This document shows, piece by piece, positions 6,414 through 14,964 of a stretch of 59,716 nucleotides of DNA. This DNA is from a bacterium (GTDB lineage Bacteria; Pseudomonadota; Alphaproteobacteria; Sphingomonadales; Sphingomonadaceae), in the NCBI GenBank assembly GCA_030824575.1, contig JAVBXL010000051.1:1-59716 (forward strand). The letters run 5' to 3'. Under the pieces are notes generated by a model. It did no database searches. It saw only the letters and a list, made by a program, of their open reading frames with translations, and was not told the origin of the DNA. Each line of letters begins with the position of its first letter. Within the stretch, counting starts at the first letter, position 1. The translations under genes were made by a program, and so were the position numbers.

Positions 6414-8531
6414 TCAGATCGACAGGCGCGCGGTCAGGCGGATGTCGCGGCCGGGCAGCGGCGCATAATCCTTGAGGAAACTCGCAGCCCGCCGCGCTTC
6501 GACGTCGAAGATATTGTTCGCCGACAGCGTCAGCGTTGTGCGGTCATTGCCCTTCAGCGGCTTCCACGACAGCGACGCATTGACCAGCGTGAAGCCGTCC
6601 GTGTCCGTTTCCCGCGCGGCAGTCCGGTTCTGGGCGAAGCTATGCTCCACCTCGCCGCGCAGGCTCAGCCGGTCGCTCTGCGCTTCCAGCCCGCCCAGCA
6701 GGCGCAGCGGGGGAATGCGCGGCGCGGGGCCATTGCCTTTGATCGTCGCGCGGACATAATCGGCTACCCCGTCCAGATTGATGGCATAGCCGCCGATCTG
6801 CGCCAGCTTGACCGTGGTTTCCGCCTCGAAGCCCAGATAGCGGGCGTCCGCCTGATTATATTGATAGCAAGGGAATTCCAGTTCCGCGCCGCCATTCACC
6901 GCCATGCAGGCGCTGTCGTCCACCAGCGCGTCGTAGATATAGCCGCTGAACCAGTTGTGATAGGCGGACAGGGCTATGGTGTAGCCTTCGCCCTGGCCCC
7001 GCAGCGTGCCTTCGACACCCCAGCTTTTTTCCTTGCCGAAATTGGGATTGCCGACCTCGAAAGCCTGCGTGCCGGCATGATTGCCGCGGGCGTATAGCTC
7101 CTCCGCCGACGGTGCGCGTTCGGTGCGCGACAGGTTCAGGCCCAGCCGCCAGCCCGGCGCCAGTTCATGGCTCGCGCCGATCGAGCCGGACACGGTGTCG
7201 AAGCTGCGGTCGTAGGAGGGGTTGAACAGCGTTTCGTCCGCGTCCGCGCTGACGTCGGTATGTTCGAAACGCCCGCCGACCTCTACCCGCGTCGATCCCA
7301 GGTCGATCGACTGAAGCGTGAAGATGCCCAACTGGTCGGTCTGGTTGCGCGGCAGAAATTTCTCTTCGCCCACGACATAGAATTTGCGGGTGAAAAACTG
7401 CGCGCCGATCGCGCCGTCCCATCCGCCGCGCTTGGCCTGGACCAGTTCCAGCCGCGATTCCATCGACTGGTTGTAGAATGTCGTGCCGACCTCGCCCGTG
7501 TCCTCGATTTCCTGATGCTGGTAATCGGCGAAACCGGCGCGGAAGCGGATCGATTCCAGCAGGCTGCCATTGACCGGCAATTCCGCGCGCATATCGACGC
7601 GGTCCTGCTTCATGTGCAGCCGCACCTGTTCGGCCTCGCCGCCCGCTTCCGTCGCGTAACGCACCGGCACGCCATAGAAATTGTCGGTATGCGCGACCGA
7701 AAAGCCCAGATTGCCGCCATCGGTGATGAGCGCCGCGCCGCCCGCGACCTCCCATGTCTCAGCCGCACTGTTGGGCAATTTGCCGCGCAGGGTGGACAGA
7801 CCCTCGATGTCCGCGTCGCCGCTCGCCGCCGCCTGCGCGCGCAATGCCGGGGTCAGGATATAGCTGCCGGTGTCGAGATTGCCGGTCTTGGTATAGCTGC
7901 CGTCGAAATGGACGACGAACTTGTCGCTCAGCGGGATTTCGACCTCGCCCGATCCAGTGCGCTCATTGGAGGCGCTGCCATAGGTGCCGATCGCATCGAT
8001 ATGCACCGGTTCGTCGGGCACGCGGCGCGGGATGCGGCTGTCGATCACATTGACCACCCCGCCGATTGCGGACGATCCGTACAGCAATGCCGCCGGACCG
8101 CGCAGCACTTCGATCCGGTCGGCGGTCAGCGGGTTGATCGCCACGGCATGATCGACCGAGGTGTTCGACACGTCGAAACTGCCGATGCCGTCGGTCAGGA
8201 TGCGCACGCGCTCGCCCTGGAAGCCGCGCAGTACGGGGCGCGACGCATTGGGGCCGAAGGACGTGGCTGATACGCCCGGCTGCCGCGCCAGCGTTTCGCC
8301 GATGGTGGAGCGCAGTTCGCGCGTCAGCTTCTCACCCGTGATGACCGTTGTGCCCGATAAAATGTCGCCCTGTTTCCGCGGGATGATCGCCGTCACGACG
8401 ATATTGGCTTGCGCATCATGATAGGCCTGATCGCCGGCATCCGGGGTCGGTGAGGTCTGGGCGAGAGCGGGAAGGCCAAGGCACAGCGCGGTAACGGCGC
8501 AGCCTGCGCGCAGCATCGGAAAGCGGGACAT
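6414..8531 (-). CDS. TonB-dependent outer-membrane receptor, ZnuD-like
   Basis: The protein has a signal peptide (MSRFPMLRAGCAVTALCLGLPALAQ), a TonB-box-like IVVTA segment, a plug domain (about 55-165, with LARQPGVSATSFGPNASRPVLRGFQGERVRIL and VLRGPAALLYGSSAIGGVVNVID) and a 22-strand-type barrel ending in a typical aromatic-poor LTARLSI terminus. The plug resembles the ZnuD family of zinc receptors more than siderophore receptors, but zinc as substrate is inference. The ATG at 8531 is used because AAGGG stands nine bases upstream; a TTG nine bases further upstream is the only alternative. An operator-like palindrome lies upstream. Confidence 0.85.
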   Translation of the reverse strand: MSRFPMLRAGCAVTALCLGLPALAQTSPTPDAGDQAYHDAQANIVVTAIIPRKQGDILSGTTVITGEKLTRELRSTIGETLARQPGVSATSFGPNASRPVLRGFQGERVRILTDGIGSFDVSNTSVDHAVAINPLTADRIEVLRGPAALLYGSSAIGGVVNVIDSRIPRRVPDEPVHIDAIGTYGSASNERTGSGEVEIPLSDKFVVHFDGSYTKTGNLDTGSYILTPALRAQAAASGDADIEGLSTLRGKLPNSAAETWEVAGGAALITDGGNLGFSVAHTDNFYGVPVRYATEAGGEAEQVRLHMKQDRVDMRAELPVNGSLLESIRFRAGFADYQHQEIEDTGEVGTTFYNQSMESRLELVQAKRGGWDGAIGAQFFTRKFYVVGEEKFLPRNQTDQLGIFTLQSIDLGSTRVEVGGRFEHTDVSADADETLFNPSYDRSFDTVSGSIGASHELAPGWRLGLNLSRTERAPSAEELYARGNHAGTQAFEVGNPNFGKEKSWGVEGTLRGQGEGYTIALSAYHNWFSGYIYDALVDDSACMAVNGGAELEFPCYQYNQADARYLGFEAETTVKLAQIGGYAINLDGVADYVRATIKGNGPAPRIPPLRLLGGLEAQSDRLSLRGEVEHSFAQNRTAARETDTDGFTLVNASLSWKPLKGNDRTTLTLSANNIFDVEARRAASFLKDYAPLPGRDIRLTARLSI

Positions 8532-8556
8532 GAGGATCAACCCTTTGGTTCTGGTC

Positions 8557-8588
8557 TGATGTAATCTTGTATCTAGGATGATACATCA
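8557..8588 (-). promoter_or_regulatory. Candidate operator upstream of the TonB receptor
   Basis: Two nested inverted repeats occur here: TGTATC-N6-GATACA (8568-8585) and TGATGTA...TACATCA (8557-8588). They lie 26-57 bases upstream of the receptor start in a locally AT-rich patch. A metal-responsive repressor such as Zur or Fur is plausible, but the sequence is not a match to a consensus I can vouch for. Confidence 0.45.
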
Positions 8589-8640
8589 TATCAATATCGG
8601 TTCGCCGCATTTTTGCTGCGACGCGACATATTGCGCCCGA

Positions 8641-9597
8641 TCAGAGGAAGAGAAATTCCGCGAGCGCCTCGACCGCCGGTTTTTCCATGGCGCGCGGCGC
8701 CACCGCCTGGCGAATCTCGACCGCAGGCAGGGGAATGTCGAGCGCCAGCCGCTTGATCCCGCTCAACCGGCCAATGTCGCGGGCCAATGTTCCGAACGCC
8801 GCGAAACAGCCCGCGCCATCGCGCAGCGCGGCGATGATCTCGAACATATTGTCGCTTTCCAGCAGCGGCATCACATTGCGCACCCGGCCCTTGGTCAGCG
8901 CCGCATCGATGATGTCGCGCATGCCGCTACGCGTTTCCAGCGACAGCATCGGCGTCATGGACAGGTCGTCGCGGCTGACGCTGTCGGCCTGCGCCAGGGG
9001 ATGGCCGCTATCGGCATAGAGGTTGAGCGGTTCCGACCAGCCATAGCGGGACTTGAGGTCTTCCGGCTCCTCCAGCGCATAGAAATAGGCGATGTCCGCC
9101 CGCCCATTGGCCAGCGCCACTGCCGCCTCCTGCGCCGTGTGGACGTGCAGGTCCAGGGTGATCGCAATATCCTCGTTCGCCGCCTCGAACGCGGCCAGCG
9201 CATCCTGGAAATGCCCGAAGACGGGCGGCGGCGCGGCCAGGGTGATGATTTGGCGGGGTGGGCCCCCCACCACCGTCGGTGGCGCGGGGAAGAGGGTGGC
9301 CGGTTGGGGCAGCGATGGCTGGGTGGGTGCGGGGTCCGGTGCTGCCTCTTCCACAGGCGCGGGCCGGTCCTCGCTCAGCAGGGTCATCGCCTGCGCCGTC
9401 TTGCGCCCCGCCGGCGTCAGCCGCGCCGCGCCGTCCAGATCGTCGAACAGGCGATACCCCAGCCGCATCTCCAGCGACGCTACGTCACGCAGCACCTGAT
9501 CGACGCTGACGCCCAGCGCATCGGCGCAGCGCACGACGCCGCCCGCCGCCACCATCTGCGCGAATATGTCCAACTGGCGCAGGGAGGGGCTGTCCAT
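8641..9597 (-). CDS. LysR-type transcriptional regulator with Pro-rich linker
   Basis: The N-terminus (PSLRQLDIFAQMVAAGGVVRCADALGVSVDQVLRDVASLEMRLGYRLFDD) is a LysR winged HTH. The C-terminal half (from about residue 120) is a periplasmic-binding-fold effector domain (ITLAAPPPVFGHFQDALAAF). Between them is an unusual Pro/Ala-rich linker of about 35 residues with several PAP and PQP steps. The start at 9597 (MDSPSLRQ) gives 318 residues, normal for the family; the frame is open to 9678, but the extension lacks family similarity. It lies upstream of the receptor gene on the same strand and might regulate it. Confidence 0.8.
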   Translation of the reverse strand: MDSPSLRQLDIFAQMVAAGGVVRCADALGVSVDQVLRDVASLEMRLGYRLFDDLDGAARLTPAGRKTAQAMTLLSEDRPAPVEEAAPDPAPTQPSLPQPATLFPAPPTVVGGPPRQIITLAAPPPVFGHFQDALAAFEAANEDIAITLDLHVHTAQEAAVALANGRADIAYFYALEEPEDLKSRYGWSEPLNLYADSGHPLAQADSVSRDDLSMTPMLSLETRSGMRDIIDAALTKGRVRNVMPLLESDNMFEIIAALRDGAGCFAAFGTLARDIGRLSGIKRLALDIPLPAVEIRQAVAPRAMEKPAVEALAEFLFL

Positions 9598-9707
9598 GGG
9601 CCGGTGATAGAGGAAATATCGCAGGGGGTTAAGGGCGATCTTCGCGATCCCGTGCAATGGACTGTTGACGAGCGCCACCCGATGATGGCAGGGCGACCGC
9701 CTGCCGG

Positions 9708-9781
9708 GCGGGTATAGCTCAATGGTAGAGCACTAGCCTTCCAAGCTTGTGATGCGGGTTCGATCCCCGCTACCCGCTCCA
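9708..9781 (+). tRNA. tRNA-Gly(TCC), integration target
   Basis: The cloverleaf is complete: acceptor GCGGGTA/TACCCGC, D arm GCTC/GAGC, anticodon loop CTTCCAA (anticodon TCC), T arm GCGGG-TTCGATC-CCCGC, and an encoded CCA end (9779-9781). The anticodon stem CTAGC/GCTTG contains one T-T mismatch. The 3' half is duplicated at 22088, showing that a mobile element integrated here and restored the gene. Confidence 0.95.
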
Positions 9782-9785
9782 CGCA
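9736..9785. repeat. attL: 50-bp direct repeat, 3' half of tRNA-Gly
   Basis: Bases 9736-9785 are identical to 22088-22137. The repeat starts in the anticodon arm of tRNA-Gly, includes the T arm and CCA end, and continues four bases beyond it. Confidence 0.95.
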
Positions 9786-9798
9786 TTTCCGCCATTTT

Positions 9799-10929
9799 CT
9801 ATCCTCCACTGCCAGATTGTTTTGCTCCGTGTTTTGCTCGCATCCGTCCAGCGAGCGAAATCACGACTGCCGCGCTATCTACATAAGTGCTTCGAATCTT
9901 GCCCACACGGGCGGGCGACCAGCCCATAATCCAGGCCGCATCTTCGTCCGTCAGTTCGCACTCTGTCAGTAGGTAAGTGCAGAAGGTGCCGCGCACGTCA
10001 TGGAGATGTTTGGGCCGCTCTACGCGCTCTCCGTCATCGCCTTCTTCGACATGAACTATCTTCGCTTTGTCGCGGACCATCCCAAAGCTCATGCTGCCGC
10101 CGAAGCCCGCTGCCGTCCATGACCGGCCATGCTCATTCACGAGGATGGTGTTGACGCCTTCCTTGCGCTTGCGCGTCCGCAATTCCTCTAGAAGATTTTC
10201 TAGTGCCTCCGTCATCGGCACCACAACCTTTCGGCGCTTCCCCCGGCTCTTCTTCAGGGCTGTTTTGATGATCGCGACTTCGCCAAGATGGTCATATGTG
10301 AGGGACACAAGATCGGCGCGGCGCAAGCCTGTGAGGGCGGCCAAGCGGAGACCGTCATAAAGGAGCGGGCGCTTCGCCTCAATCGCGGCCAGGCGGAAAG
10401 CCTCCATGTCCTCCGATGTCCATATGATCTCTGCACGGTCGCCGCCGCGATAAAGATGAGGGACGCCTTCCGCGACATTGATCCGCACACGGCCACGCAA
10501 GCGGCCAAACTTCAAAAGCTCGCGTAGGACCGTGATTCCCATATCGGCAGATCGCGGCGTGGAGGCGCGTTCGTCGCGCCACTTCATTACCTTGGCGACC
10601 ATGCGGGAATCATCCCAAACGGAAATTGGTTTGTCGCCCCAACGCTTTTCGATCAGGTCCAGATTGCCGCCCCAAACCTGCCGCGTGCTGTGCGCAAGCT
10701 TCTTCCATTCCGGACTGGCGCGCCAATCATGAATGAGGGATCGTAAGAGTTTCGGGTCGGGACAGTTTGCTTCGGCAAGGGCTTCAGCCAGCAGCGCGTA
10801 AGCGTCGGCCGACAGTTTCGGCTTTGTCGGCTGGATCGCCGTCATGATGCGAGGGCCGCCCTTGTAGGCATAGACCCGCCATGAAATCGGCCTGCCAGCG
10901 CGTGCGCTCTTGATGAACTGAATTGCCAC
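9799..10929 (-). CDS. int: Tyrosine recombinase (integrase)
   Basis: The 376-residue protein has the catalytic pattern of tyrosine recombinases: TGLRRADLVSL (first Arg, about residue 200), HDVRGTF (HxxR, about 318) and GWSPARVGKIRSTYVD with the Tyr nucleophile (about 350). An N-terminal SAM-like core-binding region precedes it. The start is a GTG at 10929 whose first base is shared with the preceding gene's stop (TAGTG), so translation is probably coupled. It reads toward attL and stops 13 bases from it. It is unusual in being the last gene of the structural-gene run rather than divergent from it. Confidence 0.93.
   Translation of the reverse strand: MAIQFIKSARAGRPISWRVYAYKGGPRIMTAIQPTKPKLSADAYALLAEALAEANCPDPKLLRSLIHDWRASPEWKKLAHSTRQVWGGNLDLIEKRWGDKPISVWDDSRMVAKVMKWRDERASTPRSADMGITVLRELLKFGRLRGRVRINVAEGVPHLYRGGDRAEIIWTSEDMEAFRLAAIEAKRPLLYDGLRLAALTGLRRADLVSLTYDHLGEVAIIKTALKKSRGKRRKVVVPMTEALENLLEELRTRKRKEGVNTILVNEHGRSWTAAGFGGSMSFGMVRDKAKIVHVEEGDDGERVERPKHLHDVRGTFCTYLLTECELTDEDAAWIMGWSPARVGKIRSTYVDSAAVVISLAGRMRAKHGAKQSGSGG
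9819..9839 (+). repeat. Candidate integrase arm-type sites, left end
   Basis: GTTTTGCTC occurs twice, at 9819-9827 and 9831-9839, 34 bases inside attL and within the last codons of the integrase gene. A third copy is at the right end (22048-22056). Confidence 0.4.
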
Positions 10930-11120
10930 TATAGCTCTGCCTCTAAGCGGTCGAAATCACTGACTGGACCGATGGAAGTTACTTCCGGCCCATGAATTAG
11001 CACAATCGTGCCATCTGGTAGAATTTGCGTCCGCACTACATCCTTGCCAGCCGCTTCAACCGCGCGGATCGCACGGGTGACATCGGCCAACTTGAATGTA
11101 GAGCGGGCGCGGGGCATCAT
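10929..11120 (-). CDS. Small protein preceding the integrase
   Basis: The 63-residue product (STFKLADVTRAIRAVEAAGKD...ILPDGTIVLIHG) resembles small proteins often found just before integrase genes in alphaproteobacterial prophages. A DNA-binding or excisionase-like role is possible but unproven. It overlaps the integrase start by one base. It contains one copy of the element's dispersed motif (10974-10986), encoding EVTS near its C-terminus. Confidence 0.65.
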   Translation of the reverse strand: MMPRARSTFKLADVTRAIRAVEAAGKDVVRTQILPDGTIVLIHGPEVTSIGPVSDFDRLEAEL

Positions 11121-11126
11121 CTGGAC

Positions 11127-11456
11127 TCAGAATGCGCCGTTCAAGCGCACGTTTACGGACGGGCTTGGATTGGCAGCGGCCGTTACAGCCACCCCGATCT
11201 TCGTATTGCCGCCCGCCGTCTTATTCACCAGTTTCGTGGCGGAATCGTAATAGAGGGTATCCCCCACGGCGATTGCCAGGGCATTGACCTTGGGGAGATT
11301 AAACACTCCCACCACGTCCAGGGCGAATGTCTCGCCAATCTCGGCATCCACATTGCTGACGCCAATGATGGACCCGACGACGACAACGCCGCCTGACGTG
11401 ACGGCCGCCGCTGCGGTGACATCAAGCGTGTCTCCACGCTGCACGAAATTCCTCAT
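11127..11456 (-). CDS. DUF2190 family capsid-associated protein
   Basis: This 109-residue, Ala/Val/Gly-rich protein begins MRNFVQRGDTLDVTAAAAVTSGGVVVVGSIIGVS and contains AIAVGDTLYYDSATKLV, both typical of DUF2190. Members sit beside major capsid genes and are thought to decorate or stabilise heads. The start overlaps the stop of the gpW-like gene as ATGA. It is followed after six bases by the small gene before the integrase. Confidence 0.85.
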   Translation of the reverse strand: MRNFVQRGDTLDVTAAAAVTSGGVVVVGSIIGVSNVDAEIGETFALDVVGVFNLPKVNALAIAVGDTLYYDSATKLVNKTAGGNTKIGVAVTAAANPSPSVNVRLNGAF

Positions 11457-11665
11457 TTGCAGTTCCTTCCGAAATAGATGGTATGGGGATTTCGGCCACC
11501 CGACAGCGCGGCGATCTCGCGATCAGCGGCCGCTATTGCGGACTCCATCTCGCGATCAGAGGAAAAGGCGACTTCCTCCCCATTCTGATCTTTCATGCTC
11601 CGGATGCCCTTCATTCGGGCAGCGAAGAGCTTGTCTCGCCATTGCTGGAGGGTGGCCACGTCCAT
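11453..11665 (-). CDS. gpW-like head-tail joining protein
   Basis: The 70-residue product (MDVATLQQWRDKLFAARMKGIRSMKDQNGEEVAFSSDREMESAIAAADREIAALSG) has the helix-hairpin-helix length and pattern of phage lambda gpW-like head-joining proteins: an LQQWRDxL helix, a GxRS...D/NGEEV..S hairpin and an AAxxAxxREIAAL helix. gpW binds the head vertex after packaging and prepares it for tail attachment. The ATG at 11665 is two bases after the capsid stop; the frame is open further upstream, but that part overlaps the capsid gene. Confidence 0.8.
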   Translation of the reverse strand: MDVATLQQWRDKLFAARMKGIRSMKDQNGEEVAFSSDREMESAIAAADREIAALSGGRNPHTIYFGRNCK

Positions 11666-11667
11666 GG

Positions 11668-13461
11668 TTAGATTTCCTCGCCAGGGTTGCGGTAAATGCC
11701 CCGCCAATCGATGAAGCCCGCGCCGAAATCGAGATAGACGCGCCATTCCCTGCCTAGGACATCCCACCCGTCCCGGCTGGCCAGTTGCGGGCCGGGGGCG
11801 GAAGAGAGATAGCCATAGGCCAGCGTCGGCACGGAAGCCGGGTCTGCCGCGAGATACCATGACCCTTCAGGCAGATCGGGGTCCACAAGCAGTTCCAGCT
11901 TCCCGGCGAACGGGTTTTGGGCGTTGACTGTTGTGGCGGCCAGGGTTGCCAAAAGCTGCTCCGCTTTCGTCTCCAGGTCCGCCGCGACCATGAAGAATTT
12001 CGGCACAACGCTGATACGGCTTTCGCCGTCCAACCCAGTCTGGAGCCGCATGGAAAGCCGGGCGGCCGAAAGCTCATCCACATCAGGGGCAGCGCCATCG
12101 GCGGCCAGGTTGCCATGGTCCAAATGGAAAACCCGCTTGCCGTCCGACATCACCGGACCCGCGCCATTGCTTTCCAGCAAGAGGGACAGCAAAAGCTCGC
12201 GTTCTGTATTGGCCGCCGCGACGCCTGCGTTACGTGCGAAGTCGCCCAGCACGCCGAACCTGTCATTGATGATGACTTTACGCGACAGGCCGAAGATGCT
12301 GGCGTAGGTTTCCAGCCGGAATCGCTCGCCATTCTCCGAAATGGTCTCGTGCTTGATCTCGCCTGCTTCCGTCACCTTCTTCAGCGTCGGCAGGCCACCC
12401 GTCCGGATAGCAACGGAGTCCCTGAAATCAGGAAGATTGCGTTGGACGGCAATCCGTTTCAGGGGCGATTCCGCTGCCCGATAGGATGCCAGCACGACAC
12501 GCGAGCCAGCATCGTCCAGGACAAGCGGAAAGTCGCTCGTGGTGCCCATAGCGCGCGTGACAAGTGCGTCCGCGCCCATGGTGGCAACATGGCGATCCCC
12601 GCTCCGGGTAAGGCACAGGCGCGCGTTGTCGAGCAAGCCCAGGCCCATATACTGGCGCGCGCCGTCGCTCGGCTCCGCGCCGGTGAAGCCAGCCGCCAGC
12701 GCTTCCGCTTGGAAGCCGCGAACGGTCGCCGGGTCTTCACTGGACCGGCCGATGGTGACGACAGGACGCCGATTGCCCAACTCCGCACGAATAGCGGCAT
12801 TGGCTTCCTCCAGCGTGGGGGCTGTGTCGATCAGCGTATCGATGAACGAACGCGATACGCCGCGATCTTCAAAGCTACGAATATGCACATTGACACTGGA
12901 GCGCGTCTCCACGTCGCCGGAAGTAACTTCCGGCACTTCGATTTCATCATCTTCCATAGGATGGCTCCTGACAGTAGCGCCGGGATCGGCGGGATCGGAA
13001 GTCAACGAGACCTCCACGAGAGTTGCCCCTGCCAGGAAGCGGTTGACCTTGCCGGACGTGTCGCGGCGATCGGAATGGGATTTGAAGCGGACGCCAACCG
13101 ACACGCCGCGAACATCGCCACGCTGGACGGATTCGGCCGTCGCCTGATCGGAGATATAGGCTGTGCCAATCAGCAAGCCGCCACGGAACTTGATGTCCCG
13201 CACTTGCCCGATGATGTCGCGGATGCTGCGCCTGCTATGGGTGTCGAGAAGCGGCACCGCCTCCGGGATAGTCCAGTCGGCGGGATCGGATGGCAAATGC
13301 TCCATGTAGCCCGCACGCGCTACTACAGCGAAGCTGGACAGCACCACTTCAACCGATTGCTCTTCCTCATTGAAGGTGAAGGGCTGAAACCGATAGCGGC
13401 GCGTGAAATTGCCGGTCGGCGCATCGCGCATCACGATATTAGCGGTGGCGATAGTCGCCAT
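11668..13461 (-). CDS. Prohead protease-major capsid protein fusion
   Basis: The 597-residue protein joins two head functions. Residues about 1-165 are a prohead serine protease of the HK97/U35 type, with the His in VPLLDTHSRR and the Ser in LVEVSLTSDPADPGA. A linker (EDDEIEVPEVTSGDVETRSS) leads to a capsid domain from about residue 230 to the end, with ERELLLSLLLESNG, GKRVFHLDHGNLA and RVYLDFGAGFIDWRGIYRNPG as in gpT-like fused capsids. Autocleavage would release the capsid subunit. The ATG at 13461 is set by AAGGGGG six bases upstream. The linker contains the longest copy of the dispersed motif (GCCGGAAGTAACTTCCGGC on the plus strand, 12916-12934). Confidence 0.92.
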   Translation of the reverse strand: MATIATANIVMRDAPTGNFTRRYRFQPFTFNEEEQSVEVVLSSFAVVARAGYMEHLPSDPADWTIPEAVPLLDTHSRRSIRDIIGQVRDIKFRGGLLIGTAYISDQATAESVQRGDVRGVSVGVRFKSHSDRRDTSGKVNRFLAGATLVEVSLTSDPADPGATVRSHPMEDDEIEVPEVTSGDVETRSSVNVHIRSFEDRGVSRSFIDTLIDTAPTLEEANAAIRAELGNRRPVVTIGRSSEDPATVRGFQAEALAAGFTGAEPSDGARQYMGLGLLDNARLCLTRSGDRHVATMGADALVTRAMGTTSDFPLVLDDAGSRVVLASYRAAESPLKRIAVQRNLPDFRDSVAIRTGGLPTLKKVTEAGEIKHETISENGERFRLETYASIFGLSRKVIINDRFGVLGDFARNAGVAAANTERELLLSLLLESNGAGPVMSDGKRVFHLDHGNLAADGAAPDVDELSAARLSMRLQTGLDGESRISVVPKFFMVAADLETKAEQLLATLAATTVNAQNPFAGKLELLVDPDLPEGSWYLAADPASVPTLAYGYLSSAPGPQLASRDGWDVLGREWRVYLDFGAGFIDWRGIYRNPGEEI

Positions 13462-13654
13462 AGGCCGCCCCCTTTTGGCTACGCGACAGCTTGCCACCCG
13501 CGTCTGTAACCTTGGCGCGCTCTAGGATGTCACCCGCCAATAGGGGCGCTAGAGGGCCATCATGACAGCCGACGAAAATCCGCTGTCCTGTCCTGATGCA
13601 CTGGATGTCAATGATATATTCGGCGCGACCGCCGTGAAACTCACGCATTACCAT
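13439..13654 (-). CDS. Small protein between portal and protease-capsid genes
   Basis: This 71-residue frame overlaps the portal stop by 14 bases and the capsid start by 23. Its product (REFHGGRAEYIIDIQCIRTGQRIFVGCHDGPLAPLLAGDI) is not in a family I recognise. Its position and tight overlaps argue that it is translated; small head-assembly or completion proteins often occupy this slot. The alternative is that it is only a spurious frame. Confidence 0.5.
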   Translation of the reverse strand: MVMREFHGGRAEYIIDIQCIRTGQRIFVGCHDGPLAPLLAGDILERAKVTDAGGKLSRSQKGAAYGDYRHR

Positions 13655-14963
13655 TCTCCGAGAAATTCAGTCCAAGTTCTGATTCCCGGCGTTGGTCCCC
13701 GCCGATTTCTTGATCGATCGCCTCCACGTTCCATCCAAGCTCCGCAACGGCTCGGCGGCGGCTTATCAGCCCCAACTTCAGCATCTCGCCCGTCGCAGCC
13801 ACATCCTTTTGCGGGTCCACTGCGCCGGGTCTTGGCGCGATAAATTCGGCCTCTTCATCCATGGAAGTGACTTCGCCCGCCAAATACAGGCGCATGATGA
13901 AACGCTGCCAGATTGGCCGCAAAAGCATCGGGACAATCAGGCCGTATTGAGCGGCTTCCGCGCGCGTATTTAGCGAAATCTGCCCAGCGCGAAGGCTGGA
14001 ATAATTTGCGTCAGACAGATCGCCACTGACTTTGTGAACCGGCAGGCCAAAGCCTGCCGCGATCCGGCGAAGTTCATGTTTCAAAAAATCACCCGACTGT
14101 TGCGAGTGCTGCGGCGCGACAACGTGCGGCCGGAAACCGCCAGGGATGATCTTCAGTGCGCCAGGCTCCAAACCTGACTCCATGACGCTGCCTCGCTGGT
14201 CGCCATCGAAGGGAACGCCACCTGACAAGTCCGTGTCATTGAACAGCAGCACGCCAAGTAGCGCGCTCGTCTGGATGCCTTTCAAGATCGCATGTTCGGT
14301 ATCGGCCAATGTATCGGCCGCGATCAGCGCGGACGTGCCCCACGGCACGCCCCTAACCTGATCGGGGAAATCCCGTCGCCACAAGCGAACGTAGCGCGAG
14401 CGCTCCAGGCGCTCCAGCGCGGTATCCTGATCGCGACGGATATAGCAGCCGGTTTCCTGCCCGTCTGTATATTCGATCCCTTCGCGGACAATGCGGCCTT
14501 CGGCCATCTCTGCGGAATAGTCGCTGGCGATGACAGAGCGGTGCAGTTGATGCCACCGACCATCCGGCTGCTCGACGGCTAAGGCTTCGCCACTCACAAT
14601 CATGGCGCGCACCATGGCAACAGTGAAGCCATCCATGGTCCCGCCGCCCCACACTGCGTTAGTGGCAAACGCTGTCCATGCCGTCATAATCGAGACATTT
14701 TTCGGGATGATCCCAAAACCGGAACCGGCCAGCGAATCCGTCCAGGCATCACACCCGTTCCGCCAATACCCGTTATTCCTGTAGTTATCTTCCGACCGGA
14801 TCGCGAGCGTTGGCGACACGGCATTGGTGCCGCCCGCCGATTGCCATTCCCGCCAACGGCGATCCGGATCGCGGAACGGCGGGCGCGAGACTTCGGCGGC
14901 CTCATAGCTGCGGCCGACCAGAAAGGCCCCTATGCGCTGGAGAAAGCCACGCTGCGGCGTCAT
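13641..14963 (-). CDS. Lambda-family portal protein
   Basis: The 440-residue protein shows the lambda gpB-like portal pattern: RAIRSEDNYRNNGY-type N-terminal region, GVPWGTSALIAADTLADTEHAILKG in the stem region, and HELRRIAAGFGLPVHKVSGDLSDANYSSLRAGQI, the most conserved stretch. Portals form the dodecameric DNA channel at one head vertex and dock the terminase. It is somewhat shorter than lambda gpB (533). The ATG at 14963, one base after the upstream stop, with AAGG upstream, is preferred over the GTG at 14999. A motif copy encodes EVTS near the C-terminus. Confidence 0.92.
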   Translation of the reverse strand: MTPQRGFLQRIGAFLVGRSYEAAEVSRPPFRDPDRRWREWQSAGGTNAVSPTLAIRSEDNYRNNGYWRNGCDAWTDSLAGSGFGIIPKNVSIMTAWTAFATNAVWGGGTMDGFTVAMVRAMIVSGEALAVEQPDGRWHQLHRSVIASDYSAEMAEGRIVREGIEYTDGQETGCYIRRDQDTALERLERSRYVRLWRRDFPDQVRGVPWGTSALIAADTLADTEHAILKGIQTSALLGVLLFNDTDLSGGVPFDGDQRGSVMESGLEPGALKIIPGGFRPHVVAPQHSQQSGDFLKHELRRIAAGFGLPVHKVSGDLSDANYSSLRAGQISLNTRAEAAQYGLIVPMLLRPIWQRFIMRLYLAGEVTSMDEEAEFIAPRPGAVDPQKDVAATGEMLKLGLISRRRAVAELGWNVEAIDQEIGGDQRRESELGLNFSENGNA

Positions 14964-14964
14964 G

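Noticed and set aside
11917..13509. 530-codon open frame antisense to the protease-capsid gene
   Set aside because: Its translation has no family character, while the opposite strand encodes an unmistakable protease-capsid fusion.
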